Below, one piece after another: positions 1 through 9,670 of a DNA stretch of 64,000 bases. A program made the translations under genes and the position numbers. A model generated the notes under the pieces. It made no database searches and was not told the origin of the DNA. It worked only from the letters and a program-made list of their open reading frames with translations. The number at the start of each line of letters is the position of its first letter. The first letter of the stretch is position 1. Where the stretch lies: contig CAKRES010000011.1 in assembly GCA_934317845.1 (NCBI GenBank), forward strand, positions 30,967 to 94,966. The letters are read 5' to 3'. Source of the stretch: an uncultured Lachnospiraceae bacterium. GTDB lineage: Bacteria; Bacillota; Clostridia; Lachnospirales; Lachnospiraceae.

Positions 1-2388
1 TACACTCCGCTTGCCGAGCGCCTCATACTGCGTCGCTTTCGTTACCAGCATCATCAGGTTCGCCACGCGGCGTTCTCCTGCCGGAAGTGCACTCTGATAG
101 CGCAGATAACCGCTCTTTTCATAAATGGTCTGAAGGAGTTTCGACACCGTCATCACCTGTGAATATGCTTCGTACTGCTCATATTCTGCATAAAAATGCT
201 GTAACCGCTGCTGTAACGACACCATATCCACGCCATCCAAAGGATCCGTCAAAATTCCCTGCTCTCTGGCAACAAGCCATGCCTTACATTTTCCAAACAC
301 TGTCGTAAGATCAGCGAAGATCCCTGCCTCCTTCAAGCGGTCAGAAAATCCCTGCTCCCGGCACTCTGCAAAGATTAAAGCCAGCTCCTGCGCCTTCAGT
401 CCACCAAAAAACTGGTACAGACAGGCAGTCACGGCGATGTCATCCCGGCTGTTTACAAGAATATTTAAATATTGCAGCATCAATTCAATTTCTGCCGCCT
501 CAAAATATCCCTTCGTCCGTTCTACATAAGCGGGAATCCCTTCCTGGGCAAACACCTCTGCAAAAGCAGCCGCTGAAGCGGACGGGGAGCGAAGCAGCAC
601 AACCATATCCCGGTAAGTGGCCGGGCGGTAAAGCGGCCGTTTTGTCTCTTCGTCCTCTCCCATTTTCACAAGCATCGGATGCGCCGGATCCAACATCTGT
701 TTGATCCGAAAGGCGATCATACGGGCCTCGGCAGTTACCTTATCCTCTGTATCTTCCTCTGTTTCCTCCTGCTGCTGCTTGCGGTCATAGATCAGAAGCT
801 CTGTCACATTATCATATCTGGCTCCGGGAACACACATCTCCTTCTTTGGTGGAGTATAATCAGCACCTGCCTTTAGAGAAGCTGCCACATCGTATTCCAC
901 ATCTCCGATGGAGCGGTGCATCAGACGATAAAACAGATAATTGATGCTTTCCAAAACATTAGATGAACTTCTAAAGTTCCGGTCAAGCTCCACCTTGACC
1001 TGCTGCACCTCATCGGAAAGCTCCTCGTCATAAGTGGCAAACGTTTCATATTTATCTACAAAAAGTCGCGGCTCCGCCATACGGAAACGGTAAATGCTCT
1101 GCTTCATGTCACCCACCATAAACATGTTATGGTCTGCAAAGGAGGACAAAATAGCTTCCTGCAGATAGTTACTGTCCTGATATTCATCGATCATGATCTC
1201 TGCATATTCTTCCTTTAACTTTTGTGCGATTGCAGACGGATGGCGGATTCCCTGTTCATCAAGTTCTGTCAAGATCTCCAATGCCATATGCTCTACATCC
1301 GAAAAATCAGCCACTGCTTCCTTACGTTTACGCTCCTGATATCGTATCCGGAATGTCCGGCTTAACTCCAGCAGTGTTTCTACCACAGGTGCCATTGCCA
1401 AAAGATCACTGCACTGCGTCTCATACGGCACCTTGAAAAAGCTTTCCTTTAGCTGCTTAACGATTTTCTTATAATGCTCGCGATATGCTTTGATCTGCTC
1501 CTTGCTCTCCTCGTCATACTCTTTTGGAAAACGCAGTGTTTGAAAGCCCGGCTGCTTTAACCGTGCTTCCAACGCCTCTATTTCAGACTGCTCCGCCATC
1601 TCCCTCATCCGGCATAACAGATCATATTCTTCCTGTAAAAGTGCTCTTACCTTCTCTCCATCCTCCAACTGTGCGATCTCCCCCGCCTCTTTTGCATCCA
1701 GACAGGCAGGAGCCAGCATCTGTCCGATATGGTAACAAAGCTCCTTCGTATAGTAGGAAATATCCTTTATCTGCGCTTTGGCATGGAGGATCCACTGATC
1801 CGGATTTGCATGAGACATCTGAAATTCTGTAAGACGTAACACGAGCTCCGCAATCTTCCGGTCATTTCTTCCCGGCGCATAGCACTCTACCAGATGCAAA
1901 AAATCTTCGTCCTGCTTTTCATATTCTTCCTCCAACAGCGCATCCATCACTTCACTGCGCAGGATCTTAAGCTCTCCTTCTTCCGCGATCCGGTAATTCG
2001 GATCCACCTCAATATGCATAAAATACTGTTTTACAATATCCGCACAAAAGCTGTCGATCGTACAGATCTGCGCCTGATACACGAGCGATTCCTGACGATT
2101 CCAATAGGCAAGTGCTTCCTCATCTGTATGTTCCATCAAAAGCAGGGCTTCCTGCTCCGCTTCGATCGCCTTAGTAAAACGCTCCCGCATTTCTGCTGCT
2201 GCCGCTTTCGTAAAGGTTACAAGCAAAAATGCTGTAATATCCAGCCGTTCTTCTTTCATTCTGGCAATGATCCGTTTTACCAGCACCCACGTTTTACCGG
2301 AACCCGCAGCAGCCGCAACCAGCAGATCCCGTCCCCGCACCTGAACTACTTTTTTCTGTTCCGGTGTCATCTGTTCTTTCTTTGCCAT
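1..2388 (-). CDS. addA: AddA, ATP-dependent helicase/nuclease subunit A (N-terminal part, runs off the window)
   Basis: Helicase-nuclease subunit of the AddAB recombination complex, which processes double-strand DNA ends and loads RecA. The first 796 codons are present; the C-terminal nuclease part lies beyond base 1. Seen in translation: a UvrD-type start, Walker A AAAAGSGKT near residues 25-33, Walker B-like DEYQDSN and the following VGDMKQSIYRFR motif, all typical of superfamily 1A helicases. The ATG at 2386-2388 sits one base after the addB stop and its ribosome site lies inside the last addB codons, so translation is probably coupled. Identity is secure from the motifs plus the addB neighbour. 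Confidence 0.96.
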   Translation of the reverse strand, partial: MAKKEQMTPEQKKVVQVRGRDLLVAAAAGSGKTWVLVKRIIARMKEERLDITAFLLVTFTKAAAAEMRERFTKAIEAEQEALLLMEHTDEEALAYWNRQESLVYQAQICTIDSFCADIVKQYFMHIEVDPNYRIAEEGELKILRSEVMDALLEEEYEKQDEDFLHLVECYAPGRNDRKIAELVLRLTEFQMSHANPDQWILHAKAQIKDISYYTKELCYHIGQMLAPACLDAKEAGEIAQLEDGEKVRALLQEEYDLLCRMREMAEQSEIEALEARLKQPGFQTLRFPKEYDEESKEQIKAYREHYKKIVKQLKESFFKVPYETQCSDLLAMAPVVETLLELSRTFRIRYQERKRKEAVADFSDVEHMALEILTELDEQGIRHPSAIAQKLKEEYAEIMIDEYQDSNYLQEAILSSFADHNMFMVGDMKQSIYRFRMAEPRLFVDKYETFATYDEELSDEVQQVKVELDRNFRSSSNVLESINYLFYRLMHRSIGDVEYDVAASLKAGADYTPPKKEMCVPGARYDNVTELLIYDRKQQQEETEEDTEDKVTAEARMIAFRIKQMLDPAHPMLVKMGEDEETKRPLYRPATYRDMVVLLRSPSASAAAFAEVFAQEGIPAYVERTKGYFEAAEIELMLQYLNILVNSRDDIAVTACLYQFFGGLKAQELALIFAECREQGFSDRLKEAGIFADLTTVFGKCKAWLVAREQGILTDPLDGVDMVSLQQRLQHFYAEYEQYEAYSQVMTVSKLLQTIYEKSGYLRYQSALPAGERRVANLMMLVTKATQYEALGKRSV

Positions 2389-2389
2389 A

Positions 2390-5300
2390 TCACTCCTGCT
2401 CCTCTCCGGTAAAATCTGCTATCGTTTTCGGCTCCAGTGTCCGCTTATATTTTTCCTTCTGCGATGCGATCTGACAGATCCCTTTATAGGAGCAATACTG
2501 ACAGGAATCTCCCTGCCCTTCCAAAAAGACCTGACGCGACACATTTCCGGCCAACATCTCATTTCCCAGCTCCTCAATCTTTTGTTCGGTATGGGAAAGC
2601 AGACTGTCAAATTCTTTTCTGGAATACGCACTACTCTGTTTGGACAGCGTACCATCCTTATTGTATTTGGCATTTACCGTAACAAAATTGTAGCCACTGC
2701 CCTCTGCACTGCCGCACTCCAGATGTTGTAAAAACGCATCCTCTGCCAATAAAATTCCATTCTGCTTATAAGGACTGTTCATCGCCTTTTGATAGGCTTC
2801 CTCATTTGGATCCTCCACCATCTCCTCATAGGAAATGATCGGATCCTGCATCGGATAATACAGTGCTGCAGCCGCAATTGCCCGTTCTCCATATGTCTTT
2901 TTTGCCACCAGAAGATAGGTCAGGAGCTGTAACTGCATGCCATAATAAACCTTGGTCAGATCCAGATGCACCGTACCGGTTTTGTAATCCACTACCTTTA
3001 AATACACTCGTTCTTCCTTCGTAGCGATATCCTTATCATCATACACATCCAGCCGGTCGATCGTTCCCCGTAAAGCTACTGTTCCGCCATCCAAAAGTGT
3101 ATATACCGGCCCCGCAATATCCGCATCTTCTCCAAATGTAAGCTCTAATCCTGCCGGGACAAAATCTCCCAACCGAAGCTGTTTCACCAGCATAGCCAGA
3201 TTGCGCTTTGCCGTTCGCACCATCATGTTTTCCACATACCGGGTACGTGCCGGCTCCTCTGCAAGCGCAAGTCCTTCCTCTTTTAACGCACGATCAACAA
3301 AATCCTTTGCAACCTGTATAAAATCAGCAGTGGCAAGCTCACTTAAGGAAATCTCCTCCTCATTGACATAACGCAAAAACAGCTCTGCCACCTTATGCAG
3401 CACCGAACCGAACACATCACTTCCTACTTCATTTGTCTCCATCTCCTTGATATGCAGACCATAGCGCAGAAAATGAGAGAAAGCACATTTGGCATATCCT
3501 TCCAGTCTGGTCACACTAAGATTTAATTTCTTGCCAAATAGTCTGGCAGCAAGCTCTGCAGAAATCGTCTCTTCCTCTGCCTCTTTCCACATCGCACGGG
3601 ACAACAACTCTGCCTCCTGATAATACGGCTCCTCCTGCAACAGCCGGTAAGCCAAAACCGCTGTATGCTGCTTCTCCTCCGATTCGTTTTCCCAGGAGGA
3701 AAGCCCCTTTACCAGCACATCAAATAACAGCTCTTCCCGTCTTAAATAGCTCTCCTCTTCCTTTAAAAGTACAGGCACCTTCGGCAGAAGCTTTTGTATG
3801 CGCTTCATCAGATAGGCCGGGCGCATCGCCTCCTGAGAGGCATTTTGTCTCGCATAGCTTAGTACCAGGTGATCCGTTGCTTTCGTAAGTGTCTGATAAA
3901 GATAAAACTGCTCCTGATAAGATAATTCCATTTGATCCGGAGCCAATGTCATCTGAAACTCTTTTAATGTCTGACGGTCACGGTCTGTGATCAGATTCGG
4001 CGAACTGTTTTTCGACGGGAGGTGTGCGTCATTGACACCCAGTACAAAAAGTGCCTTGCACTCTCTGATCCGGCTTCTAGTAAAATCTCCCACGATCACC
4101 TGATCCATCGTTGGCGGCACGCTTCCCACAGAAATCTCTAACAATCCCGCATCCAGAATAGAGGCAAATTCCTGAGAAGAAAGCTGCTGCTCCCCTAACA
4201 GAGCCACCATTTTATCAAGCAGGGAAAGCATTGCCGGATATACTCCTTCCCACGTCTTTGCCGTAACGTAATCGCCCTGCTCCCTTAATTCCTCTGCATA
4301 ACGCAGCAGCTTCTTTTCAAACTGCCGCTCTACTAAATAATCATAACAGGCTCTCACCCGTTCTGTTACGGTATGTGGTTTTAAAAAGAAGGGAAGGACA
4401 GGAAGCAGCGGCTCCATCATGCGTGCCCGGATGTCATTGATGTGCTTTAGATAGCGTTCCTTCCGCTCCTCTGCATGCGCCCGTTCCTCCTGCGTCTTTC
4501 CTTTTACATAGTAGCTTTTTGGAACTTTTTTAAAGCCACCCACATATGCCTTGTAAGACAGGTCACCTACCGCCGTCAGATAAACGTAAAGCTGTTCCAT
4601 CTCGTCTTTTCGGATACCGGACAACGGACTTTGCGCATACCGGATGACACGCTCCATCGTAAATCCGGCTCCCTGTTTTGCCAATATATCAAGCACCGCA
4701 CGCAGCGTTTCCACATACGGATGATTCATGATCTCTGTCGTATGATCGAAAAAGCACGGAATATGATACTTGGAAAAAATGTACTCGATCTCCTTGGCAT
4801 AACGCTCCTCTTCCGTACTGACTACCGCAATGTCCCGATAGCGCACACCCTGTCCGATAAGATCACAGATTTCATTTGCCACCGCATGGATCTCTGCGGT
4901 TTCATTGACCGCCTCCCATAACATCACATGCGAAACTTCCCCTGCATAACAGACCTGCTCCTCCACCTGTCTGGAACGGAACAGTCCGGCTTCCAGTGCA
5001 GCAAGATCCAAAGCAGACTGCAGACGTTTCGGCGGCTGGTTAAAAAATGTGATCTCACGAAGCTCTGCCTCCTCCTTCTGCTGCTCCTTAAAGCAGTCCA
5101 CAAGCTTCTGATACGTCTGCACACTAAGCGTAAACAAATGCTGCCGTTTCAAAAAACGCTTTTCATATGCCATCTGATCCATCGTCAGTGTCACGACAAA
5201 TTCTTCTGCCCCGTCAAGCAGTGTTTCAATCACACGATACTGGATCGGCGTGAACCCCGTAAAGCCATCCAGATAAAAACCCGCACCAAACAGGAGGGGA

Positions 5301-5866
5301 CAATCCTTTGCCACCTCACAAAACAGATCCGAAAGCTGTTCTGCCACCATATAAGACTGTCCCAAAGCGGCAGAAAATGCATCATAGATCAACACGAGAT
5401 CATGCATCTTATAAGTAAGAATCTGCTCCGGCTCCATCTGATCCAGCAGACCATGAAGCTGTTCACTCGTCAGATCATACTGGTAAAATTCCGACAAGAC
5501 TGACTTCATCTGATCGAGAAAGCCCGCTTTATCCTTCATATTATGATACAGCTTCAGCTTCTTTTCGATCTCTCCGAGCACCCGGCGAAGCAGCATACTC
5601 TTTCCGTGATCTTCCAATACCGTATCGACGGACGTTCCCATTTTCTCAAACACCCGGTAGCAAAGACGGTTAAAGCTTACAATATCAATATTGGTCGTTC
5701 CGTGCCTTTTCGTATGTTCTACGATATCCCGCTGTGCTTCTAATGTATACTGTTCTGGAACGAGCAGAAAAAACTGCTTTTTCGGATTCTCCTCTGCTTC
5801 TTTGACCAGTTTATCATACAGTGCGGTTGTTTTACCACTTCCACTATTTCCAAGGAGCAACTGCAT
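2390..5866 (-). CDS. addB: AddB, ATP-dependent helicase/nuclease subunit B
   Basis: Partner of AddA in the end-resection complex; about 1158 residues, the usual length for AddB. An N-terminal Walker A (GNSGSGKTT) is followed by an inactive helicase-like body. The C-terminal RecB-like nuclease carries VVDYKTG. The iron-sulfur cluster ligands expected of AddB are visible: a cysteine in YAKCAFSHF and a distant CxxCx5C in SCQYCSYKGIC. An in-frame TTG lies three codons upstream (5875), but I place the start at the ATG at 5864-5866, which begins MQLLLGNSG as in homologs. The ribosome site is weak. addB-addA form an operon separated by one base. Confidence 0.96.
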   Translation of the reverse strand: MQLLLGNSGSGKTTALYDKLVKEAEENPKKQFFLLVPEQYTLEAQRDIVEHTKRHGTTNIDIVSFNRLCYRVFEKMGTSVDTVLEDHGKSMLLRRVLGEIEKKLKLYHNMKDKAGFLDQMKSVLSEFYQYDLTSEQLHGLLDQMEPEQILTYKMHDLVLIYDAFSAALGQSYMVAEQLSDLFCEVAKDCPLLFGAGFYLDGFTGFTPIQYRVIETLLDGAEEFVVTLTMDQMAYEKRFLKRQHLFTLSVQTYQKLVDCFKEQQKEEAELREITFFNQPPKRLQSALDLAALEAGLFRSRQVEEQVCYAGEVSHVMLWEAVNETAEIHAVANEICDLIGQGVRYRDIAVVSTEEERYAKEIEYIFSKYHIPCFFDHTTEIMNHPYVETLRAVLDILAKQGAGFTMERVIRYAQSPLSGIRKDEMEQLYVYLTAVGDLSYKAYVGGFKKVPKSYYVKGKTQEERAHAEERKERYLKHINDIRARMMEPLLPVLPFFLKPHTVTERVRACYDYLVERQFEKKLLRYAEELREQGDYVTAKTWEGVYPAMLSLLDKMVALLGEQQLSSQEFASILDAGLLEISVGSVPPTMDQVIVGDFTRSRIRECKALFVLGVNDAHLPSKNSSPNLITDRDRQTLKEFQMTLAPDQMELSYQEQFYLYQTLTKATDHLVLSYARQNASQEAMRPAYLMKRIQKLLPKVPVLLKEEESYLRREELLFDVLVKGLSSWENESEEKQHTAVLAYRLLQEEPYYQEAELLSRAMWKEAEEETISAELAARLFGKKLNLSVTRLEGYAKCAFSHFLRYGLHIKEMETNEVGSDVFGSVLHKVAELFLRYVNEEEISLSELATADFIQVAKDFVDRALKEEGLALAEEPARTRYVENMMVRTAKRNLAMLVKQLRLGDFVPAGLELTFGEDADIAGPVYTLLDGGTVALRGTIDRLDVYDDKDIATKEERVYLKVVDYKTGTVHLDLTKVYYGMQLQLLTYLLVAKKTYGERAIAAAALYYPMQDPIISYEEMVEDPNEEAYQKAMNSPYKQNGILLAEDAFLQHLECGSAEGSGYNFVTVNAKYNKDGTLSKQSSAYSRKEFDSLLSHTEQKIEELGNEMLAGNVSRQVFLEGQGDSCQYCSYKGICQIASQKEKYKRTLEPKTIADFTGEEQE

Positions 5867-5958
5867 TTCTTTCAAATTCTACACCGCCTTTTCTTTCTTG
5901 CTATCATATTTTTCCATTTCCACTCATACGTTATATCAGTAACCATTAGGAGGATCAT

Positions 5959-6387
5959 ATGGAAAATAAGACCAAAATCGTACTTCTAAAAACAAAAGAA
6001 TTAATCTATACCGGAATCTTCGTTGTGCTTGGCATCCTGCTGCTCTTTCTGCTTCTTCATATGTTTACCGGAAAACATGGAAAACAAAGCTCTGCCAAGG
6101 CATCTTATGAACCAGGCACCTATACTTCCTCCATCACGATCGGAGATGCTACCTTTGAAGTATTGGTAACAGTGAGCAAGGACCGGATAGAAAATGTTGC
6201 CTTCGACCAGTTAAATGAAACGGTAGCCACGATGTATCCGCTGTTAAATACTGCCCTCGACAAGATCAACGAGCAGGTAAAGGAAGTCGATTCCTTAAAT
6301 GAAATCGCCTTTGAAACCGATTACCAGTACACCGGAACCGTCATCAAGCAGGCCATGGAACAGGCTCTGAAAAAAGCAGAAAAATGA
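5959..6387 (+). CDS. Small membrane-anchored extracytoplasmic protein, possibly FMN-binding-domain-like
   Basis: A 142-residue protein with one N-terminal membrane segment (about residues 14-34, very leucine-rich) and an external domain. The external part has the order YEPGTYTSS..., a beta strand VLVTVSKDRIENVAF, and a helical end with YTGTVIKQAMEQALKKA. This order resembles FMN_bind domains, but the usual flavinylated threonine motif is not evident, so function is unassigned. A clear AGGAGG ribosome site precedes the ATG by six bases. It is divergent from addB and convergent with the downstream glycosyltransferase, with only seven bases between the stops. No terminator was seen between them. 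Confidence 0.75.
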   Translation: MENKTKIVLLKTKELIYTGIFVVLGILLLFLLLHMFTGKHGKQSSAKASYEPGTYTSSITIGDATFEVLVTVSKDRIENVAFDQLNETVATMYPLLNTALDKINEQVKEVDSLNEIAFETDYQYTGTVIKQAMEQALKKAEK

Positions 6388-6394
6388 TCCGCGT

Positions 6395-7591
6395 TTAAGA
6401 AAACATCTGACTTAGCAGCCATTTGGCACGATGACAGAACAAATGCTTTCCTGTCGCGATCTCATAGCCGTTTCTGGCAATTTCATATAGCTTATCTGTC
6501 TGCTGCAACAGGCTTTTCGCTTCTTTTGCTGCAGCCTCCGGATGCGCCACATCATAATAGACCAGATGCCTGCCATCGGTTAAGATTTCTCTTAAATAAC
6601 GACTGTCATCCGTCATGCTGACACTGCCATTTGCCATCGCATTAAACACCCGGTCATGTGCGCCATCCCGAAACCACGGCATGACATTGAGACTGATCTT
6701 TGCCTGCTGCATCTTCGTAAGGCAGCCATAAGAATCCGTTCCTCCATGTATGTGAAGAAATGGGGAAGAAACTTTTTCAAAAGTCTCATACCCATTTCCA
6801 TACACATGCACCTCGATGCCCGCTTCCACAAAAGCACGAAGCACCCGCTCCCGCTCATAAAAGCGGATATAAAGATCAATAAAATTAAGATTCTGGTAAC
6901 AGATCCGCCATTCCTTCGTGGAAAGCTCTCCCATTTCCCGCACACAGTGCCGCCTTGCCACCTCGGTAAGCGTTTTCTCCGGATGATGTAACAGCTCGCT
7001 GATGATCCCCCGGTAAAATGCGGTATATTCATCATTGATCCTTGTGATATAGGACTCATACTGGCGGTAATCATTGTAATTTCCCACAAACAAAACCGGA
7101 AGCGACCGATTGCTTACCCACTCCTCTTTTGTCTGTTCCATTCCGTCCGTAAACAGGGAAGTTCCTGCAAGCGGACAAAAACCCAAAATATCATATTCTC
7201 CATAATATCGTCTTAAAAACTGTTCATGATCCCGGTCGATCGCGATGAGATGACTATCCTTTGGAAGCTGTTCAAACCGATCCACATAATAAAGCGGATG
7301 ATCCACCAGCATGTTATAACAGGGAATGTCATACTGTTCCCAAAGATAGCCTCTGCCCTCTTCATATGCCCCTTCCTCTCCGGAAAGTCCCAGAAAATTA
7401 AAAGTAAACAAAACCGTTTTCTTTGGCTTGATAAAACGCTTTACACGTTTTGCTGAAGAAGGATCTTTTAGATCATAAAAAAATACGGCATATCCCTGCT
7501 GCTCAAAGTAAGCAGCAAGCTGCTTGCTGAAATAGGTTAATGTCTCTACTCCCCCGGTAAATAAAATGATCTTCCCCTTATCTTCCTGCAT
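6395..7591 (-). CDS. CgeB-like glycosyltransferase (GT1 fold, DUF3880/Glyco_trans_1_2 type)
   Basis: A putative cytosolic glycosyltransferase of about 398 residues. The N-terminal Rossmann-like half begins KGKIILFTGGVETLTYF; the C-terminal half has the Glyco_trans_1_2 signature with VYGNGYETF, ISLNVMPWFRDGAHDRVFNAMANG and the acidic run after SMTDDSRYLREIL. Sugar donor and acceptor are unknown. A longer frame starts at 7621, but GGAGGG lies eight bases before the ATG at 7589-7591, so that start is preferred. It overlaps the 3' end of nadE by 14 bases, so the two genes are cotranscribed. Members of this family occur in spore-coat and flagellar glycosylation, but nothing nearby supports either role. 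Confidence 0.85.
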   Translation of the reverse strand: MQEDKGKIILFTGGVETLTYFSKQLAAYFEQQGYAVFFYDLKDPSSAKRVKRFIKPKKTVLFTFNFLGLSGEEGAYEEGRGYLWEQYDIPCYNMLVDHPLYYVDRFEQLPKDSHLIAIDRDHEQFLRRYYGEYDILGFCPLAGTSLFTDGMEQTKEEWVSNRSLPVLFVGNYNDYRQYESYITRINDEYTAFYRGIISELLHHPEKTLTEVARRHCVREMGELSTKEWRICYQNLNFIDLYIRFYERERVLRAFVEAGIEVHVYGNGYETFEKVSSPFLHIHGGTDSYGCLTKMQQAKISLNVMPWFRDGAHDRVFNAMANGSVSMTDDSRYLREILTDGRHLVYYDVAHPEAAAKEAKSLLQQTDKLYEIARNGYEIATGKHLFCHRAKWLLSQMFS

Positions 7592-9530
7592 CGAAAAATC
7601 CCTCCGCTTTCCCAATCGCATCCATCTCTTTCATCCAAAGGGTACTTGCCGCATCACTCGGCATACGAAGATCTCCTCTCGGTGACACTGCAACCGAACC
7701 AACCTTCGGGCCATCCGGCAGACAGGAACGTTTGAACTGCTGTGCAAAAAATCTCCAGTAAAAGGTTCTGAGCCATTTGTAAATGACACTTCTTTCATAG
7801 CTTTCTTTAAAGGTATCACAGGCAATCCGGTAAATCTTCTTTGGAGCAAATCCAAACCGCAGCACAAAATACAAGAAGAAATCATGCAGCTCGTAAGGGC
7901 CGACCAGATCTTCGGTTTTTTGAGAGATCTCCCCCTCTTTCGGCGGAAGAAGCTCCGGACTGACCGGAGTATCCAACACATCAAGGAGCACCGTCCGAAG
8001 CTCCTCCTCCCCACAAATATCCGCATAATAGCGCACCAGATGACGCACCAGTGTTTTAGGAACAGAGGCATTGACCGCATACATGGACATATGATCTCCG
8101 TTATAGGTCGACCAGCCGAGTGCCAGCTCCGACATATCCCCCGTTCCGATGACCATACCATTTTCCTTGTTGGAAATATCCATTAAGATCTGTGTGCGCT
8201 CTCTTGCCTGTCCATTTTCATAGGTGACATCATGCACGGAAAGATCCTGCCCGATATCTTTAAAATGCTGGGTAACAGCATCTACGATCGACACTTCCAA
8301 AAGTGTGGCATGAAGCTTTCGCACCATGTCACAGGCATTGTGATACGTGCGATCCGTCGTGCCAAAGCCCGGCATCGTCACACAGATAATGTCTTTTCGA
8401 TCCTTGCCCAAAAGATCAAATGCCCGCACCGTAACCAAAAGAGCCAGCGTAGAATCCAGGCCACCGGAAATACCGATCACCGCACTTTTGGCATTGGTAT
8501 GCTTCAAACGCTTTTTCAATCCCATCGACTGCAGCGAAAAAATCTCCTCACAACGAAGGGTACGCTCTTTTTCATTTCCCGGAACAAACGGCGTTGCCGG
8601 ATAGGTTCTTGTAAGCACCGTATCCTTTCGTGGCATAGAGAACCAGATCGTTTCATAGCTGTCAGGATCTGCCTCATTTAAAAAGGTGGACATTTTACGC
8701 CGCTCTGAAACCAGCTTATAAAGATCGATCTCCGTAACAATCATCTCATTTTCAAACCGTTTTGCCTCGGCCAGCACCGAACCATTTTCACAGATCAGGT
8801 TGTGTCCGCTATATACCACATCTGTCGTCGATTCCCCCTCGCCGGCATCGGCATAAAGGTATGCCGCCAACAGGCGTCCTGACTGCATACTGACCAGATT
8901 GCGGCGGTATGCCTCCTTTGTGGTTGTCTCCACGCTCGCCGATGGATTGACTAGGATCGTTGCTCCCGCCATCGCATGTGCAACACCCGGTGGATTCGGC
9001 ACCCAGAGATCCTCACAGATCTCTGCGGCAAGCACCATTTCCTCCATATCCTCATTGGCAAATAACAAATGGGTGCCAAAGGCAACCTCCTGCTCTCCCA
9101 TGGTCACATATTCGATCCCGCAAAGATTTTTCGCCGAAGTAAAATGTCTTGCCTCATAAAATTCACAATAGCTTGGAAGATATGTTTTGGGAACCAGACC
9201 TAAGATCTCTCCCTGATAGAGGAAAGCCGCACAGTTGTAAAGCTTTCCTGCATGTACAATCGGAACACCGACCACGGTGATCATCTCATACCGTTCACTT
9301 TCTTTGGCAAGAGAAAGCAGTGCCGTCTCCGCTTCCTTTAGTAAAAGCTGCTGTAAAAACAATTCCCCACAGGTGTAGCCTGTCAGACATAGCTCCGGCA
9401 GCACCAAAAGACGCACCTCTTTTTCTGCCGCCTGCTGCATCAGACTGCTGATCTGTTCTTTATTTGCCCAGACATCCGCCACCTTTATCTGCACGGTAGC
9501 ACAAGCCACCTTTAAAAAACCATCCTTCAT
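7578..9530 (-). CDS. nadE: Glutamine-dependent NAD+ synthetase
   Basis: Catalyses the last step of NAD synthesis, amidating nicotinate adenine dinucleotide with ammonia drawn from glutamine. At 650 residues it has the two-domain long form. The N-terminal nitrilase-like glutaminase shows its Glu (LPELCLTG), Lys (VPKTYLP) and Cys (EICEDLW) triad. The C-terminal synthetase has the PP-loop SGGLDSTLAL and GTGDMSELALGW. An upstream promoter with TTGTAA, 17 bp, TATAAT is visible. The 3' end overlaps the glycosyltransferase start. Confidence 0.97.
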   Translation of the reverse strand: MKDGFLKVACATVQIKVADVWANKEQISSLMQQAAEKEVRLLVLPELCLTGYTCGELFLQQLLLKEAETALLSLAKESERYEMITVVGVPIVHAGKLYNCAAFLYQGEILGLVPKTYLPSYCEFYEARHFTSAKNLCGIEYVTMGEQEVAFGTHLLFANEDMEEMVLAAEICEDLWVPNPPGVAHAMAGATILVNPSASVETTTKEAYRRNLVSMQSGRLLAAYLYADAGEGESTTDVVYSGHNLICENGSVLAEAKRFENEMIVTEIDLYKLVSERRKMSTFLNEADPDSYETIWFSMPRKDTVLTRTYPATPFVPGNEKERTLRCEEIFSLQSMGLKKRLKHTNAKSAVIGISGGLDSTLALLVTVRAFDLLGKDRKDIICVTMPGFGTTDRTYHNACDMVRKLHATLLEVSIVDAVTQHFKDIGQDLSVHDVTYENGQARERTQILMDISNKENGMVIGTGDMSELALGWSTYNGDHMSMYAVNASVPKTLVRHLVRYYADICGEEELRTVLLDVLDTPVSPELLPPKEGEISQKTEDLVGPYELHDFFLYFVLRFGFAPKKIYRIACDTFKESYERSVIYKWLRTFYWRFFAQQFKRSCLPDGPKVGSVAVSPRGDLRMPSDAASTLWMKEMDAIGKAEGFFDAGR

Positions 9531-9557
9531 ACCAAAACCTCACCGTTTTTTTGTTTT

Positions 9558-9586
9558 ATTATAGTCAATAATACGCAAATTTACAA
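9558..9586 (-). promoter_or_regulatory. Promoter for nadE
   Basis: On the minus strand a -35 TTGTAA (9581-9586) is followed after exactly 17 bp by a perfect -10 TATAAT (9558-9563). Transcription would start about 20 bases before the nadE start codon. Confidence 0.75.
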
Positions 9587-9600
9587 TAAAACGAGCGAAC

Positions 9601-9629
9601 TTGTCCAAAATAAAAAGAAGTGCTACACT
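9601..9629 (+). promoter_or_regulatory. Promoter for the EamA transporter
   Basis: TTGTCC (9601-9606), 17 bp, TACACT (9624-9629) on the plus strand, about 42 bases before the preferred start codon. It is back to back with the nadE promoter. Confidence 0.55.
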
Positions 9630-9670
9630 AGAGGACAAAAGAAATGATCAGAGAAAAAGGAAGGTTGAAA

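Noticed and set aside
4475..5503. Long plus-strand frames inside addB
   Set aside because: They are shadows of a well supported 1158-residue gene; no ribosome sites or recognisable domains.
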